Assembly: GCA_934555895.1 (NCBI GenBank)
Contig: CAKTFH010000001.1
Coordinates: 186,001 to 250,000 of the forward strand
Origin: an uncultured Muribaculaceae bacterium
GTDB lineage: Bacteria; Bacteroidota; Bacteroidia; Bacteroidales; Muribaculaceae
Direction: 5' to 3'
Length of the DNA: 64,000 nucleotides
The translations under genes were made by a program, and so were the position numbers. Below, one piece after another: positions 8,398 through 16,711 of this stretch. How positions within the stretch are numbered: the first letter of the stretch is position 1; each line of letters begins with the position of its first letter. The notes below the pieces were generated by a model, which did no database searches, had not been told where the DNA came from, and saw nothing but the letters and a program-made list of their open reading frames with translations.

Positions 8398-9008
8398 CTC
8401 AGTATCGGCTCCAGAAGTTCGGTAAACTCAGTGCCCTCGGGCACATGCACGGCCTTGAAGCCGAGCGACGAGGCTTTGGCACAGTTGGCCGCGCTGTCGT
8501 CGAAAAACACGGTGGTTTCCGGCTTTATGCCGAACCGCTCGCAACATAGCCTGAAGATACGTTCGTCGGGCTTGCAGCAGCCGGCCTCGAACGAGGTGAC
8601 CACTCCGTCGAAATAAGTGTTCACATCGCCCCCTTCCTGCGCGAAGGCGCGGGCCAGCGAGCTATGCCACATTATGGCGTTGGTGTTCGACACCACAAAG
8701 AGCCTGTGCCCCTGGCTGCGCAGGCGCCGCAAGGCCTCCAGACGATGCAGTGGGATGCCGGTGATGAAGGCGTTGAAGGCAGTGTCGATTTCCTCGTCGG
8801 TCACAGGCCGGGGTATGTGGCGGCGTATCTCGGCGCGGAACTCCTCCGGGCTTATGGCACCCTCCTCGAGGGCGAGAAAAGCACCCTTCTGGCCGTAGTC
8901 GCCCAGATACTCGTTTATATCGCTGAAGCCAAGAGCCTCGAAGGCCTCCACACATCGCTGGCGCCGGATGTCGACTATCACACCGCCAAGGTCGAAAAGC
9001 AAGTCCAT
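8394..9008 (-). CDS. HAD-superfamily phosphatase (subfamily IA)
   Basis: A 204-aa HAD hydrolase with a four-helix cap between motifs I and II. Motif I is F-D-L-G-G-V (Asp6), where the second Asp of D-x-D is Gly8, as in the YihX-like branch. Motif II is V-V-S-N-T-N, motif III is the Lys in C-C-K-P-D, and motif IV is F-F-D-D-S. Loss of the second Asp is typical of this branch and need not mean an inactive protein. It sits 10 bases after korB and overlaps the next gene, so it is in the same transcript. A sugar-phosphate phosphatase role is plausible but not shown. Confidence 0.87.
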   Translation of the reverse strand: MDLLFDLGGVIVDIRRQRCVEAFEALGFSDINEYLGDYGQKGAFLALEEGAISPEEFRAEIRRHIPRPVTDEEIDTAFNAFITGIPLHRLEALRRLRSQGHRLFVVSNTNAIMWHSSLARAFAQEGGDVNTYFDGVVTSFEAGCCKPDERIFRLCCERFGIKPETTVFFDDSAANCAKASSLGFKAVHVPEGTEFTELLEPILR

Positions 9009-9018
9009 AGATTTCTGT

Positions 9019-10017
9019 TTATTCCACCGTCCAGGTGTCGCCGGCGAGAATCATGTCGCGGAGGGCGGTGAAACCCTTGCGGGCACGCACCTCCTCCACC
9101 TGGCGGTTCACCTCCTCGTCGTAGACTGGAGCCTCCACATCGCGTATCACGCCCACGGCCATTGGCAGGTCGTGGCCGTCCATCATGGCGAGCTGCTGAT
9201 GCAGGAAGTTGGAAGGCTCGTGTGCGTCGTGCACCAACACATCGTCGATAGTATAGCCGTCGCGACCTATCTCGACGGCCTTCACGAGGAAACCGTCGCG
9301 CACCAGGCCGCGGTTTCCGTCGGCGCCGAATATCATCTTCTGGCCATGCACGAGGTGGATGGTGCGGTCGGCCCTCACCTCGCGGTCGGTGATGTCGGCA
9401 TGGATGCCGTTGTTGAATATCATGCAGTTCTGAAGCACCTCCACCACCGAGGTGCCCTTGTGGCGGGCAGCGGCCAGCATTACCTCCTGCGAGGTGGCGA
9501 GGTCCACATCGATGGTGCGGGCGAAGAAGTTGCCGCGGGCGCCGAACACCAGCTCGGCGGGGATGAACGGGTCTTCGGTCGTGCCGTAAGGCGACGACTT
9601 CGACACGAATCCGCGTGGCGATGTGGGCGAATACTGGCCCTTGGTGAGGCCGTATATCTTGTTGTTGAGCAGCAGCATGTTTATGTCCACGTTGCGACGC
9701 ACGGCGTGGATGAAGTGGTTGCCGCCGATGGCGAGGCCGTCGCCGTCGCCCGATACCTGCCATACGGTCATGGCGGGATTAGCCACCTTGAAGCCGGTGG
9801 CCACCGCGGCTCCGCGGCCATGGATGGTGTGGAAGCCGTAGGTGTTCATATAGTAGGGCAGACGCGAGGAGCATCCGATGCCCGAAATCACTGCTGTCAT
9901 CTCCGGTGCCACGCCGAGTGCGGCCATGGCCTTGTGGAGTGAGTTGAGCACGGCGTGGTCGCCGCATCCGGCGCACCAACGCACCGACTGGTCGCTCTTG
10001 AAATCCTGAGGTGTCAT
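9019..10017 (-). CDS. korB: 2-oxoacid:ferredoxin oxidoreductase, beta subunit
   Basis: A 332-aa thiamin-diphosphate subunit of a 2-oxoglutarate (or related 2-oxoacid):ferredoxin oxidoreductase, which makes acyl-CoA and CO2 and reduces ferredoxin. W-C-A-G-C-G-D (Cys15, Cys18) and G-I-G-C-S (Cys49) bind the 4Fe-4S cluster. The ThDP motif starts G-D-G-D (90-93) and ends N-N (118-119). The alpha subunit gene lies 29 bases upstream. Specificity for 2-oxoglutarate is inferred from overall likeness to KorB; other 2-oxoacids are possible. Confidence 0.92.
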   Translation of the reverse strand: MTPQDFKSDQSVRWCAGCGDHAVLNSLHKAMAALGVAPEMTAVISGIGCSSRLPYYMNTYGFHTIHGRGAAVATGFKVANPAMTVWQVSGDGDGLAIGGNHFIHAVRRNVDINMLLLNNKIYGLTKGQYSPTSPRGFVSKSSPYGTTEDPFIPAELVFGARGNFFARTIDVDLATSQEVMLAAARHKGTSVVEVLQNCMIFNNGIHADITDREVRADRTIHLVHGQKMIFGADGNRGLVRDGFLVKAVEIGRDGYTIDDVLVHDAHEPSNFLHQQLAMMDGHDLPMAVGVIRDVEAPVYDEEVNRQVEEVRARKGFTALRDMILAGDTWTVE

Positions 10018-10046
10018 TTCTCTATGTCGTTTTAAGGAGAAATTTA

Positions 10047-11918
10047 TTAATTTCCGGCCTGAGAGATTATCTCTTTCACGCGGTCGGTGATTTCGCTCAC
10101 GAGGAAGGGCTGACCCTCAACCTTGTTGATACGCTCTATGCGCACATCGGGGAAGCGAGCCTGCAGATAGTCGGCGAACTGGCCCGTGTTGAGCTCGGCC
10201 ACAATCACGCGCTTGTAGCGGCGAAGCACCTCGGCTGTGTTGGCCGGCAGGGGCTGTATGTAGCGGAACTGTGCCAGAGCCACGGGCACTCCCTCGCGGT
10301 TGAGTTCCTCGGCTGCGGTGTAGAGATGCCCGAAAGTGCCACCCCAGCCCACGAGCAGAGTCTCGGCCTCGGGCGAGTCGCAGAGCACTTCCTGCAGGGG
10401 TATGTAGTTGGCCACACGGGCCACCTTCTCGCGGCGTGCGTTCACCATGGCGGCATGGTGGCGCGGATTGGTGGATATGGCGCCGGTCTCGGGATGCTTT
10501 TCCAAACCTCCGATGCGGTGTGTGAGGCCGTCGGGTGTGCCCGGGAGCGCCCAGTAGCGGGCCATAGTCTCGGGGTCTCGCATATAGGGCTGCCATCCCT
10601 CACGCTTGTCGGCGGGAATCACAGGTACGCGTATTTCGGGATATTCGTCTACCTCGGGAATGCGCCATGCCGACGAACCGTTGCCGATGAAGGCGTCGGA
10701 AAGCAAAATCACCGGTGTGGTGTGCTCTATGGCTATGCGGGCAGCCTCAAAAGCCATATCGAAACACATGGTGGGTGAAGTGGCCGCCACCACCACCAGC
10801 GGGCTCTCGCCGTTGCGGCCGTAGAGCGCCTGATTGAGGTCGGTCTGTTCGGTCTTGGTGGGGAGACCCGTGGAGGGGCCTCCGCGCTGCACATCGATCA
10901 CCACCAGGGGCAGCTCGGCCATGACGGCCAGACCTAAAGCCTCGCCCTTGAGAGCCAGACCGGGACCCGAAGTGGATGTCACGCCCAGCGAACCGGCAAA
11001 TGAGGCGCCGATGGCTGAGCATATGCCGGCTATCTCGTCCTCCATCTGGCACGCCTTCACTCCGAGGTCCTTGCGCTTGGCGAGCTCGTGCAGTATGTCG
11101 GTGGCCGGGGTGATGGGATAGCTGCCGAGGAACAGCGGGCGTCCGCTCTTCTCCGAAGCCATGATGAGGCCCCATGCGGTGGCCTCGTTGCCCTTGATGT
11201 CGGTGTACACGCCGGGGCGTATCTCGTCGGTGGCTATGGAGTAGGTGCTCACCGAGGCATGTATGTTGTGGCCGTAGTCGTAGCCGGCGCGGAGCACCTT
11301 GGCGTTGGCCTCGTACACCGCAGGCTTCTTGGCGAATTTCTCACGCAGCATGCGGCGGGCGGCCTCCTCCGGGCGGTCGAGCAGCCAGCAGAGCAGTCCG
11401 AGAGTGAACACATTGCGGCACTTTAGCATCGCCTTAAGGTCCATTCCCTCGTCGGCGAGCGCAGCCTTGGTCATGGAGGTGACGGGCACCTCCACCACCT
11501 GAGCCGTGATGCCGAGCTCGCGGATGGGGTCGTCGGTCTCGAATTTGGCCTTTTTAAGTCCTGCCTCGTTGAATGAATCGGAATCCACTATGATGATGCC
11601 GCCGGGGCTCAGGAAGCGGTAGCTCTGCTTGAGGGCGGCCGGATTCATGGCCACCAGCACATCGCAGCGGTCGCCGGGAGTGTGCACACCCGAGCCCACG
11701 CTCACCTGGAAGCCGCTCACTCCGCCGAGCGAGCCCTGCGGGGCGCGTATTTCGGCCGGATAATCGGGAAAAGTAGATACGGAATTGCCCATCCCCGCCG
11801 ACACGTTGGTGAAGATATTGCCGGCGAGCTGCATGCCGTCGCCGGAGTCGCCGGAGAAACGCACTGCCACCTTGTCGAGATGGCGCACACGCTGTGAGGG
11901 TTGATTTGTGTTGTTCAT
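10047..11918 (-). CDS. korA: 2-oxoacid:ferredoxin oxidoreductase, fused gamma-alpha subunit
   Basis: A 623-aa protein. The gamma domain (about 17-200) starts V-R-F-S-G-D-S-G-D-G-M-Q, and the alpha (pyrimidine-binding) domain (about 225-590) carries G-S-Y-P-I-T-P-A-T-D and the Q-R-G-G-P-S-T-G-L-P-T-K-T-E-Q loop. This fusion is the usual form in Bacteroidetes. With KorB it forms the catalytic complex that feeds reduced ferredoxin to fermentation and reductive carboxylation. Its promoter is seen at 12008-12015, and it is the first gene of a likely six-gene transcript that reaches 5269. Confidence 0.93.
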   Translation of the reverse strand: MNNTNQPSQRVRHLDKVAVRFSGDSGDGMQLAGNIFTNVSAGMGNSVSTFPDYPAEIRAPQGSLGGVSGFQVSVGSGVHTPGDRCDVLVAMNPAALKQSYRFLSPGGIIIVDSDSFNEAGLKKAKFETDDPIRELGITAQVVEVPVTSMTKAALADEGMDLKAMLKCRNVFTLGLLCWLLDRPEEAARRMLREKFAKKPAVYEANAKVLRAGYDYGHNIHASVSTYSIATDEIRPGVYTDIKGNEATAWGLIMASEKSGRPLFLGSYPITPATDILHELAKRKDLGVKACQMEDEIAGICSAIGASFAGSLGVTSTSGPGLALKGEALGLAVMAELPLVVIDVQRGGPSTGLPTKTEQTDLNQALYGRNGESPLVVVAATSPTMCFDMAFEAARIAIEHTTPVILLSDAFIGNGSSAWRIPEVDEYPEIRVPVIPADKREGWQPYMRDPETMARYWALPGTPDGLTHRIGGLEKHPETGAISTNPRHHAAMVNARREKVARVANYIPLQEVLCDSPEAETLLVGWGGTFGHLYTAAEELNREGVPVALAQFRYIQPLPANTAEVLRRYKRVIVAELNTGQFADYLQARFPDVRIERINKVEGQPFLVSEITDRVKEIISQAGN

Positions 11919-12007
11919 GATGCGAATATCGAGGTGCGACCCTCTGTGGGTGTCGCATTTGATTGGTTGATTTCAGTGAGTCCCGCGCACCGCGTGGTGC
12001 GGGGATG

Positions 12008-12015
12008 CAAATATA
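12008..12015 (-). promoter_or_regulatory. -7 box of the korAB operon promoter
   Basis: On the minus strand the sequence is TATATTTG, an exact TAnnTTTG. The leader to the korA ATG is about 85 nt. The -33 region is only T-rich. It lies between korA and the WYL regulator gene. Confidence 0.6.
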
Positions 12016-12068
12016 GTAAGAATATTCGACGAAAAAAAATATCCTTCAGCCATCAGTCAGTTGCGGCC

Positions 12069-12962
12069 TCAGCGGTCGTAGTTGTCGAGGGTGTCGATGA
12101 GCGAGGTCACCACCATGGCGCGCAGTTCGGGCGGCGAAATCACCGTCACGGCAGGTCCATGGCTCAATATTTCGGCCACGAAGTCGGGAGTGATGCGCAG
12201 CCGGTAGGTGAACACCGAATAGCTGTCGCTCACCATCTCCTGCTGAGAGTGGTGCAGGGGCAGGGCACGGAAATATTTGGCCTGGCGCGGTTCCACCTGC
12301 AGTTTCACCGTGTGGGGACGGCTCTGGGTCACCATCACGCCGAACGAATCGTGGAAATACTCCGCCGGCTCGGCATCGGGGGGCGGCGTGAATGTGCCGG
12401 TGAGCAGAGTGAGGTCGGTCATGCGGTCGAGTGAATAGGTCTTCACCTTCGAGTCGGCAGTGTTGCGCCCGGTGACATACCACAGCTGGCGGTAGATGCG
12501 CAGGAAATATGGCTCTATCACCACGCCGCGGGTGGGATTGGTGCGCGTGTAGGGATGATAGTCAAAGCGTATGGGTCGGTTGTATTTCAGCGCCTCGATG
12601 ATGGGGGCGAGGTGTTCGCGGGCCGAAGGCACATCCTCGAGCATGATTTTCGACGCTATTTCGCGCGAGCCCTGCAGCACGCTGCTGGTGGCCGATGAGT
12701 CGAGCAGCCAGTCAGTGATTTTCCCCTGGTCGGGCTCGTCTATATAATACTCGTAGGTGCGGGGGTCGCACTCTATTGTCACCGAGAAAAGCTCCTCGAT
12801 GGCCTGCCTGTAGTTGAAAAACGTGCGGCGGGGAATCTCTTTCTCGCCGTTGCTGTGTGGCGAGCGCTCCCAGCACTCGTTGAGCTCACGACGCGATATA
12901 CGCCCGTAGCGGCGTATGGTGTCGATAATCCATATGTAGCGGGTGAGAAGGTCGCGTGCCAT
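12069..12962 (-). CDS. WYL-domain transcriptional regulator
   Basis: A 297-aa regulator with an N-terminal winged-helix segment (about 5-75, beginning R-Y-I-W-I-I-D-T-I-R-R-Y-G-R-I-S) and a WYL domain (about 110-200). The signature appears in the variant L-W-Y-V-T-G after E-P-Y-F-L-R-I-Y-R-Q. A C-terminal WCX-like part follows. WYL proteins sense nucleotide or nucleic-acid ligands. No defence genes are near, so a phage-defence role is not supported here. It could control the korAB operon just downstream (11918), but the two genes have their own promoter region between them. Confidence 0.88.
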   Translation of the reverse strand: MARDLLTRYIWIIDTIRRYGRISRRELNECWERSPHSNGEKEIPRRTFFNYRQAIEELFSVTIECDPRTYEYYIDEPDQGKITDWLLDSSATSSVLQGSREIASKIMLEDVPSAREHLAPIIEALKYNRPIRFDYHPYTRTNPTRGVVIEPYFLRIYRQLWYVTGRNTADSKVKTYSLDRMTDLTLLTGTFTPPPDAEPAEYFHDSFGVMVTQSRPHTVKLQVEPRQAKYFRALPLHHSQQEMVSDSYSVFTYRLRITPDFVAEILSHGPAVTVISPPELRAMVVTSLIDTLDNYDR

Positions 12963-13001
12963 GGGAAAAGATTTGTGGAGAAAGACTGTTTTTCAAGGTT
13001 A

Positions 13002-14078
13002 TCAGTTATGTGAGGCGGGTGCGAGCTGCCCGAGGGCGCGGACTATGAGCAGCGGCTGCTCAGGATCGTTGGTTATCACCTGTATGCGGGCGCTGATTAT
13101 GTCGGATGGAAACACCGACGGGTCGACTGTCACAAGCACCTCGGCATGCTTTCCCTTCTTGATTTTCTCGGGATATTTCCCGATGGTCACACCGGGGTCG
13201 GTGGTGTAGATGCGGCGCACCAGCAGGTCGCTCTTGCCCTGATTCTCGATGGTAAACGAGCGGGTGGCGGGGCCGTCGGCGGCCACTATGCCGTCGAACA
13301 CCACACGGTCGGCCGACAGCTGGGCCACCGGGGCATTGCGCCGCTGCCCGGGGGTGAGGCGCGAGAAGTCTTCCTCGAGTATAGCGGAAAAATTGATTTT
13401 CAGCGGTTCGGCACCGGGGGCGGCTATATAGGCCGAGTCGGTGAGCATGCCGTAGGGCGCCGAGGGGTCGGGAGTAATCACCATCGAATATACCGCGAGT
13501 TCGCCGGGAGCGATGGCGGGGTCCGACGAGGCCATGCGCATGTAGGGCGGCAGCTGCTCCCAGTGGGGGCGCAGCGTGTCGGTGGAGGCATTGTACACCT
13601 CCACAAACTGTGTCTTGGGCCTTGTGCGGAGCACCGTGCCGAAAGGCACCTCGGTGGTGCGCAGACGCAGCGGGCCGCTCTCCACCGGATAGCGCGATTG
13701 CAGCGTGGCCTCTGTGCCTATCACCACTCCGCTCACGGTGAGGGTCTGGCGCTTCGCCTCGCCGGTGAGGTCGACCTTGAGGGTCTTCACAAAGCGTCCG
13801 GGACGTCCTGCGGGATTAAACAGGGCCACCACCTCGGCCGTGTCGCCCTTGGCCACGGGGTCGTGGGTGTACGACGACGATGTGCAGCCGCACGAGGCCT
13901 GCACTGCGCGGATGCTCACGGGTTCTTTCCCCTCGTTCACAAACCTGAACGAGGCCTTCACCTTGCCGTCAGCCTCACGGAAAGCGCCGAAGTCGTGGTC
14001 GGTCTCAAGCCAGCGCACCTTGCCCTGCATAGGGCACACGGCGAGCGCCGCAAGCAGCAATATCAGAATGTTTCGCAT
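13002..14078 (-). CDS. Exported DUF1573 protein (long form)
   Basis: A 358-aa secreted protein with a signal peptide (M-R-N-I-L-I-L-L-L-A-A-L-A). The first Ig-like DUF1573 domain shows D-H-D-F-G-A-F, a Gly-Lys-rich strand, the conserved A-S-C-G-C-T, and P-A-G-R-P-G-R-F. More divergent copies seem to follow at about 140-230 and 250-350; the last has F-T-I-E-N-Q-G-K-S-D-L-L-V-R-R. The domain is related to the ASPM/SPD-2/Hydin Ig fold. It sits one base after the short DUF1573 gene. Function is unknown; exported structural or assembly roles are usually assumed. Confidence 0.83.
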   Translation of the reverse strand: MRNILILLLAALAVCPMQGKVRWLETDHDFGAFREADGKVKASFRFVNEGKEPVSIRAVQASCGCTSSSYTHDPVAKGDTAEVVALFNPAGRPGRFVKTLKVDLTGEAKRQTLTVSGVVIGTEATLQSRYPVESGPLRLRTTEVPFGTVLRTRPKTQFVEVYNASTDTLRPHWEQLPPYMRMASSDPAIAPGELAVYSMVITPDPSAPYGMLTDSAYIAAPGAEPLKINFSAILEEDFSRLTPGQRRNAPVAQLSADRVVFDGIVAADGPATRSFTIENQGKSDLLVRRIYTTDPGVTIGKYPEKIKKGKHAEVLVTVDPSVFPSDIISARIQVITNDPEQPLLIVRALGQLAPASHN

Positions 14079-14079
14079 A

Positions 14080-14478
14080 TTACTTTGCAGATTTCTTGGG
14101 GATTACCACGCCGCTGATTTTCAGTTTCACTATCTTCTGGTTCTCCCCCTTGGCGTTGGTCTTCACGGTTACGGTCTTGTTGAACTCGCCGGGACGGCCT
14201 GCGGGCACATAGGTGACCTTGATTTTGGCCGACTTCCCGGGGTCGACCGGCTTTTTTGGATAGGTGGGGCGGGTGCAACCGCACGACGCCGATGCCTTCA
14301 CTATCATCAGCGGGGCGTCGCCGGTGTTGGTGAAGGTGAACTCATGGCTCACATTGCCTCCGTCCTCGGCTATGGTGCCGAAATCGTGAGTGGTCCCGTC
14401 GAAACTGATGGCCGGTTTGCCGGCCGTGGCGGCCAGGGCCGCGAGACCAAGGATGGCCGATATGATATGTCTCTTCAT
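14080..14478 (-). CDS. Exported DUF1573 protein (short form)
   Basis: A 132-aa single-domain version of its neighbour. After a signal peptide (1-19) it shows T-H-D-F-G-T-I, F-T-N-T-G-D-A-P-L, the A-S-C-G-C-T motif and P-A-G-R-P-G-E-F-N-K-T. The paired cysteines of S-C-G-C recur across the family; whether they form a disulfide or bind something is unknown. It lies 8 bases after rlmN. Confidence 0.85.
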   Translation of the reverse strand: MKRHIISAILGLAALAATAGKPAISFDGTTHDFGTIAEDGGNVSHEFTFTNTGDAPLMIVKASASCGCTRPTYPKKPVDPGKSAKIKVTYVPAGRPGEFNKTVTVKTNAKGENQKIVKLKISGVVIPKKSAK

Positions 14479-14486
14479 ACTCTATC

Positions 14487-15521
14487 TTAATTATTCTTTT
14501 CCTGTTTGGCCTTGCCGGCGAGCATGCCGCACGCCGCCAGGATGTCCTCGCCGCGCGAAGCACGGATGGTGGCGGTGATGCCGCGGGCGTTGAGCATGTC
14601 GCGGAACTCCTCCATGCGCTCCATCGGGCACGGACGCAGGTCGCTGCCCGGGATGGCATGGAACCTTATGAGGTTCACCCTGCAGTCGAGCCCCTTGAGC
14701 CTTGAGGCGAGCTCCATGCAGTGGCGACGGTCGTCGTTAAGGCCGGCGAACATGATATATTCAAACGACAGGCGGCGCTGATGCGAGAAGTCGTAGCCGC
14801 GCAGCAGGTCGATGACATTGCGTATGGGGTAGGCCCTCTCCACCGGCATCAGGCTCTCCCTTTCGGCCGGATAGGGCGAATGGATGGAGATGGCCACATG
14901 CACCTTGGTGGTGTCGAGCAGGCGGCGCAGCTCCCCTATCTTGCCAATGGAACTCACAGTGATGCGCTTGGGGCTCCATGCCAGACCCCACTGGGCGGTG
15001 AGTATCTCGATGGCGCGGAGCACGGCTCCGAGATTGTCCATCGGCTCGCCCATGCCCATGAAGACTATGTTGGTGAGGCGCTCGCTCTCGGGCACCGACA
15101 GCACCTGGTTGATGATGGCGCCGGCCGACAGCGAGCCATGGAAGCCCTGACGGCCCGTCATGCAGAACGAACATGCCATCTTGCATCCTGCCTGCGACGA
15201 CACGCATATCGTAACCCTGTCTTTGTCGGGTATGCACACTGCCTCCACATCCCTTCCGCCGAGACCGGTGAAGAGATACTTGGCCGTGCCGTCGGTGCTT
15301 CGTGCCTCGGCAAGCGGAGCCTCGCGGCCCACGGTGTAGCCCGCGTCGCGCAGGCGCTGACGGCCCGCCTTGGGCAGGTCGGTCATCTGCTCTATGTCGG
15401 TGGCGCGCTTCTGATAGAGCCAGCGGGCTATCTGCCCGGCGGCGAAGCGCGGCAGCCCTACTTCAGCCACCACCGTCTTGAGTTCGTCGGGCGTGAGCCC
15501 GAGCAATGCTTTCTGTTCCAT
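14487..15521 (-). CDS. rlmN: 23S rRNA (adenine2503-C2)-methyltransferase RlmN
   Basis: A 344-aa radical-SAM enzyme that methylates A2503 in 23S rRNA and A37 in some tRNAs. The cluster cysteines are Cys113, Cys117 and Cys120 in C-K-M-A-C-S-F-C; the methyl-carrying Cys is Cys331 in A-A-C-G-M-L. M-G-M-G-E-P and S-x-x-S-I-G-K are also present. The ATG at 15521 is preferred over one 19 codons upstream because that stretch has no homology-like sequence and contains the -7 box. The DUF1573 genes follow closely. Confidence 0.95.
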   Translation of the reverse strand: MEQKALLGLTPDELKTVVAEVGLPRFAAGQIARWLYQKRATDIEQMTDLPKAGRQRLRDAGYTVGREAPLAEARSTDGTAKYLFTGLGGRDVEAVCIPDKDRVTICVSSQAGCKMACSFCMTGRQGFHGSLSAGAIINQVLSVPESERLTNIVFMGMGEPMDNLGAVLRAIEILTAQWGLAWSPKRITVSSIGKIGELRRLLDTTKVHVAISIHSPYPAERESLMPVERAYPIRNVIDLLRGYDFSHQRRLSFEYIMFAGLNDDRRHCMELASRLKGLDCRVNLIRFHAIPGSDLRPCPMERMEEFRDMLNARGITATIRASRGEDILAACGMLAGKAKQEKNN

Positions 15522-15542
15522 AGCGTAGTCGCTTTCTCCCCA

Positions 15543-15550
15543 CAAAGATA
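15543..15550 (-). promoter_or_regulatory. -7 box of the rlmN promoter
   Basis: TATCTTTG on the minus strand, an exact consensus match, 22 bases upstream of the rlmN ATG. A 16-17-base stretch around it (AAAGATAAACAAATTTC on plus) recurs upstream of the ORF6N gene at 16578-16594. Confidence 0.6.
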
Positions 15551-15640
15551 AACAAATTTCATGACACAGAGTTAGCAAGGGCCCTACATTACCCTAAAAT
15601 ACAATGTGACATAATTTTGAATCCTTTTTTCAGGATTCAT

Positions 15641-16573
15641 TCAGAGTCGCGAGAGCAGTTCGGAACCTGTAATCACTTCCATTTTGGAGAATGCAAACAA
15701 TTTCTTTCCCAAATCTTTAAGTGAATGTCCGATATGATAGACATCCTCATCAATTATCATAAAACGGTCGTGAGCTCTTTTATAAGCATGTAAGGTCACA
15801 CCAGGATACTGAGCATTGTGACGCTCTACATCCTGACAAAGCTGCTGTGAAATTTTCCCATCGTAAATATCCACCGTCACACCTGGTTTCCGTTTTGACA
15901 ACTGTACCAGAACGGAATCGTCAACATAGCTGTCTATTACTACAATACGATTGTCAGCCTTACGAATTAGCTGGGCGACAAACACATAAGCATCGAATAT
16001 CTGGCTATCGAAGAAAATGCCCTCATTTATCTCATTATTCCTGTTTAACCTATCTAATATCGTGTCAACTTTTTCATCGGTTTTTAGTTGTTTCATTTCA
16101 AGACGGTCAAGCCTTTGAAACAGCATGCCATGTTTTTTGACAAAATTTCTCATCATTGTAAATGCCCGCATTATCCGGATATTTACCTCAATGGCTCTTT
16201 CTGACCTGAGTACGCTGCTAAGCATAGCCACTCCATTTTCGGTAAAAGCATACGGCATATACCTTAAGCCACCTCTGCCTCCGTTTGAGGTCACAATTTG
16301 TGACCTCAAACATTCATCCTTTGTCAATTGAAACACAAAGTCCGCCGGGAAGCGTTGGATATTGCGTTTGACTGCCTGATTGAGCACCTTAGTTTCAACG
16401 CCATAGAGCCTCGAAAGGTCACTGTCAAGCATAACTTGCTGCTCCCTTATTACATATATAAGTGACTCAATATCTATGGGTAATGCCTCTCTGCCATCTA
16501 TAGCCTCATGTTTTATAAGCCCTCCTGACAGTTGATTATCTTGTTTCACTGTGTTTTTCTTCGTAGATTCCAT
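15641..16573 (-). CDS. ORF6N-domain protein with a PLD-like C-terminal domain
   Basis: A 310-aa protein. The ORF6N DNA-binding domain (about 30-140) shows V-M-L-D-S-D-L-S-R-L-Y-G-V-E-T-K-x-L-N-Q-A-V-K-R-N and M-P-Y-A-F-T-E-N-G-V-A-M-L; such domains occur in phage antirepressors. A coiled middle (about 150-185) leads to a C-terminal part with I-D-S-Y-V-D-D-S-V and H-D-R-F-M-I-I-D, then Y-H-I-G-H-S-L-K-D-L-G-K-K, which looks like one phospholipase-D half with Arg instead of the HKD lysine. GC is visibly lower than in the neighbours. The predicted -7 box (16577-16584) abuts the first codon, so the start is uncertain. No phage genes are nearby. Role unknown; defence or DNA-related control is a guess. 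Confidence 0.8.
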   Translation of the reverse strand: MESTKKNTVKQDNQLSGGLIKHEAIDGREALPIDIESLIYVIREQQVMLDSDLSRLYGVETKVLNQAVKRNIQRFPADFVFQLTKDECLRSQIVTSNGGRGGLRYMPYAFTENGVAMLSSVLRSERAIEVNIRIMRAFTMMRNFVKKHGMLFQRLDRLEMKQLKTDEKVDTILDRLNRNNEINEGIFFDSQIFDAYVFVAQLIRKADNRIVVIDSYVDDSVLVQLSKRKPGVTVDIYDGKISQQLCQDVERHNAQYPGVTLHAYKRAHDRFMIIDEDVYHIGHSLKDLGKKLFAFSKMEVITGSELLSRL

Positions 16574-16576
16574 ACG

Positions 16577-16584
16577 CAAAGATA
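16577..16584 (-). promoter_or_regulatory. -7 box of the ORF6N gene promoter
   Basis: TATCTTTG on the minus strand. It ends four bases from the ATG at 16573, so the transcript would be leaderless or the true start lies further in (for example a GTG in V-K-Q-D-N). Confidence 0.45.
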
Positions 16585-16620
16585 AACAAATTTCGGCATG
16601 CAGATAGCCGATGGGGTGTG

Positions 16621-16662
16621 AAAAATCTCCGGGCCGCGCCGCTTGTGCGGCACAGCCCGGAG
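16621..16662 (-). terminator. Intrinsic terminator of the 16712-18535 gene
   Basis: CTCCGGGC (16627-16634) pairs with GCCCGGAG (16655-16662) and the stem extends with G/C pairs inside. Read on the minus strand, it is followed by ATTTTT (16626-16621), a proper T-tract. Confidence 0.85.
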
Positions 16663-16711
16663 TTGTAGGGGTGTCAGGCGCTTCTTTTACGAAGGCCTCT
16701 GATTAATCATA

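Noticed and set aside
8394..9008. HAD protein as a dead enzyme because the second Asp of motif I is Gly
   Set aside because: D-x-G-G-V is normal in the YihX-like branch, so inactivity cannot be claimed.
12069..12962. WYL regulator as a marker of a phage-defence island
   Set aside because: No restriction, CBASS, BREX or other defence genes are adjacent; neighbours are korA and DUF1573 genes.
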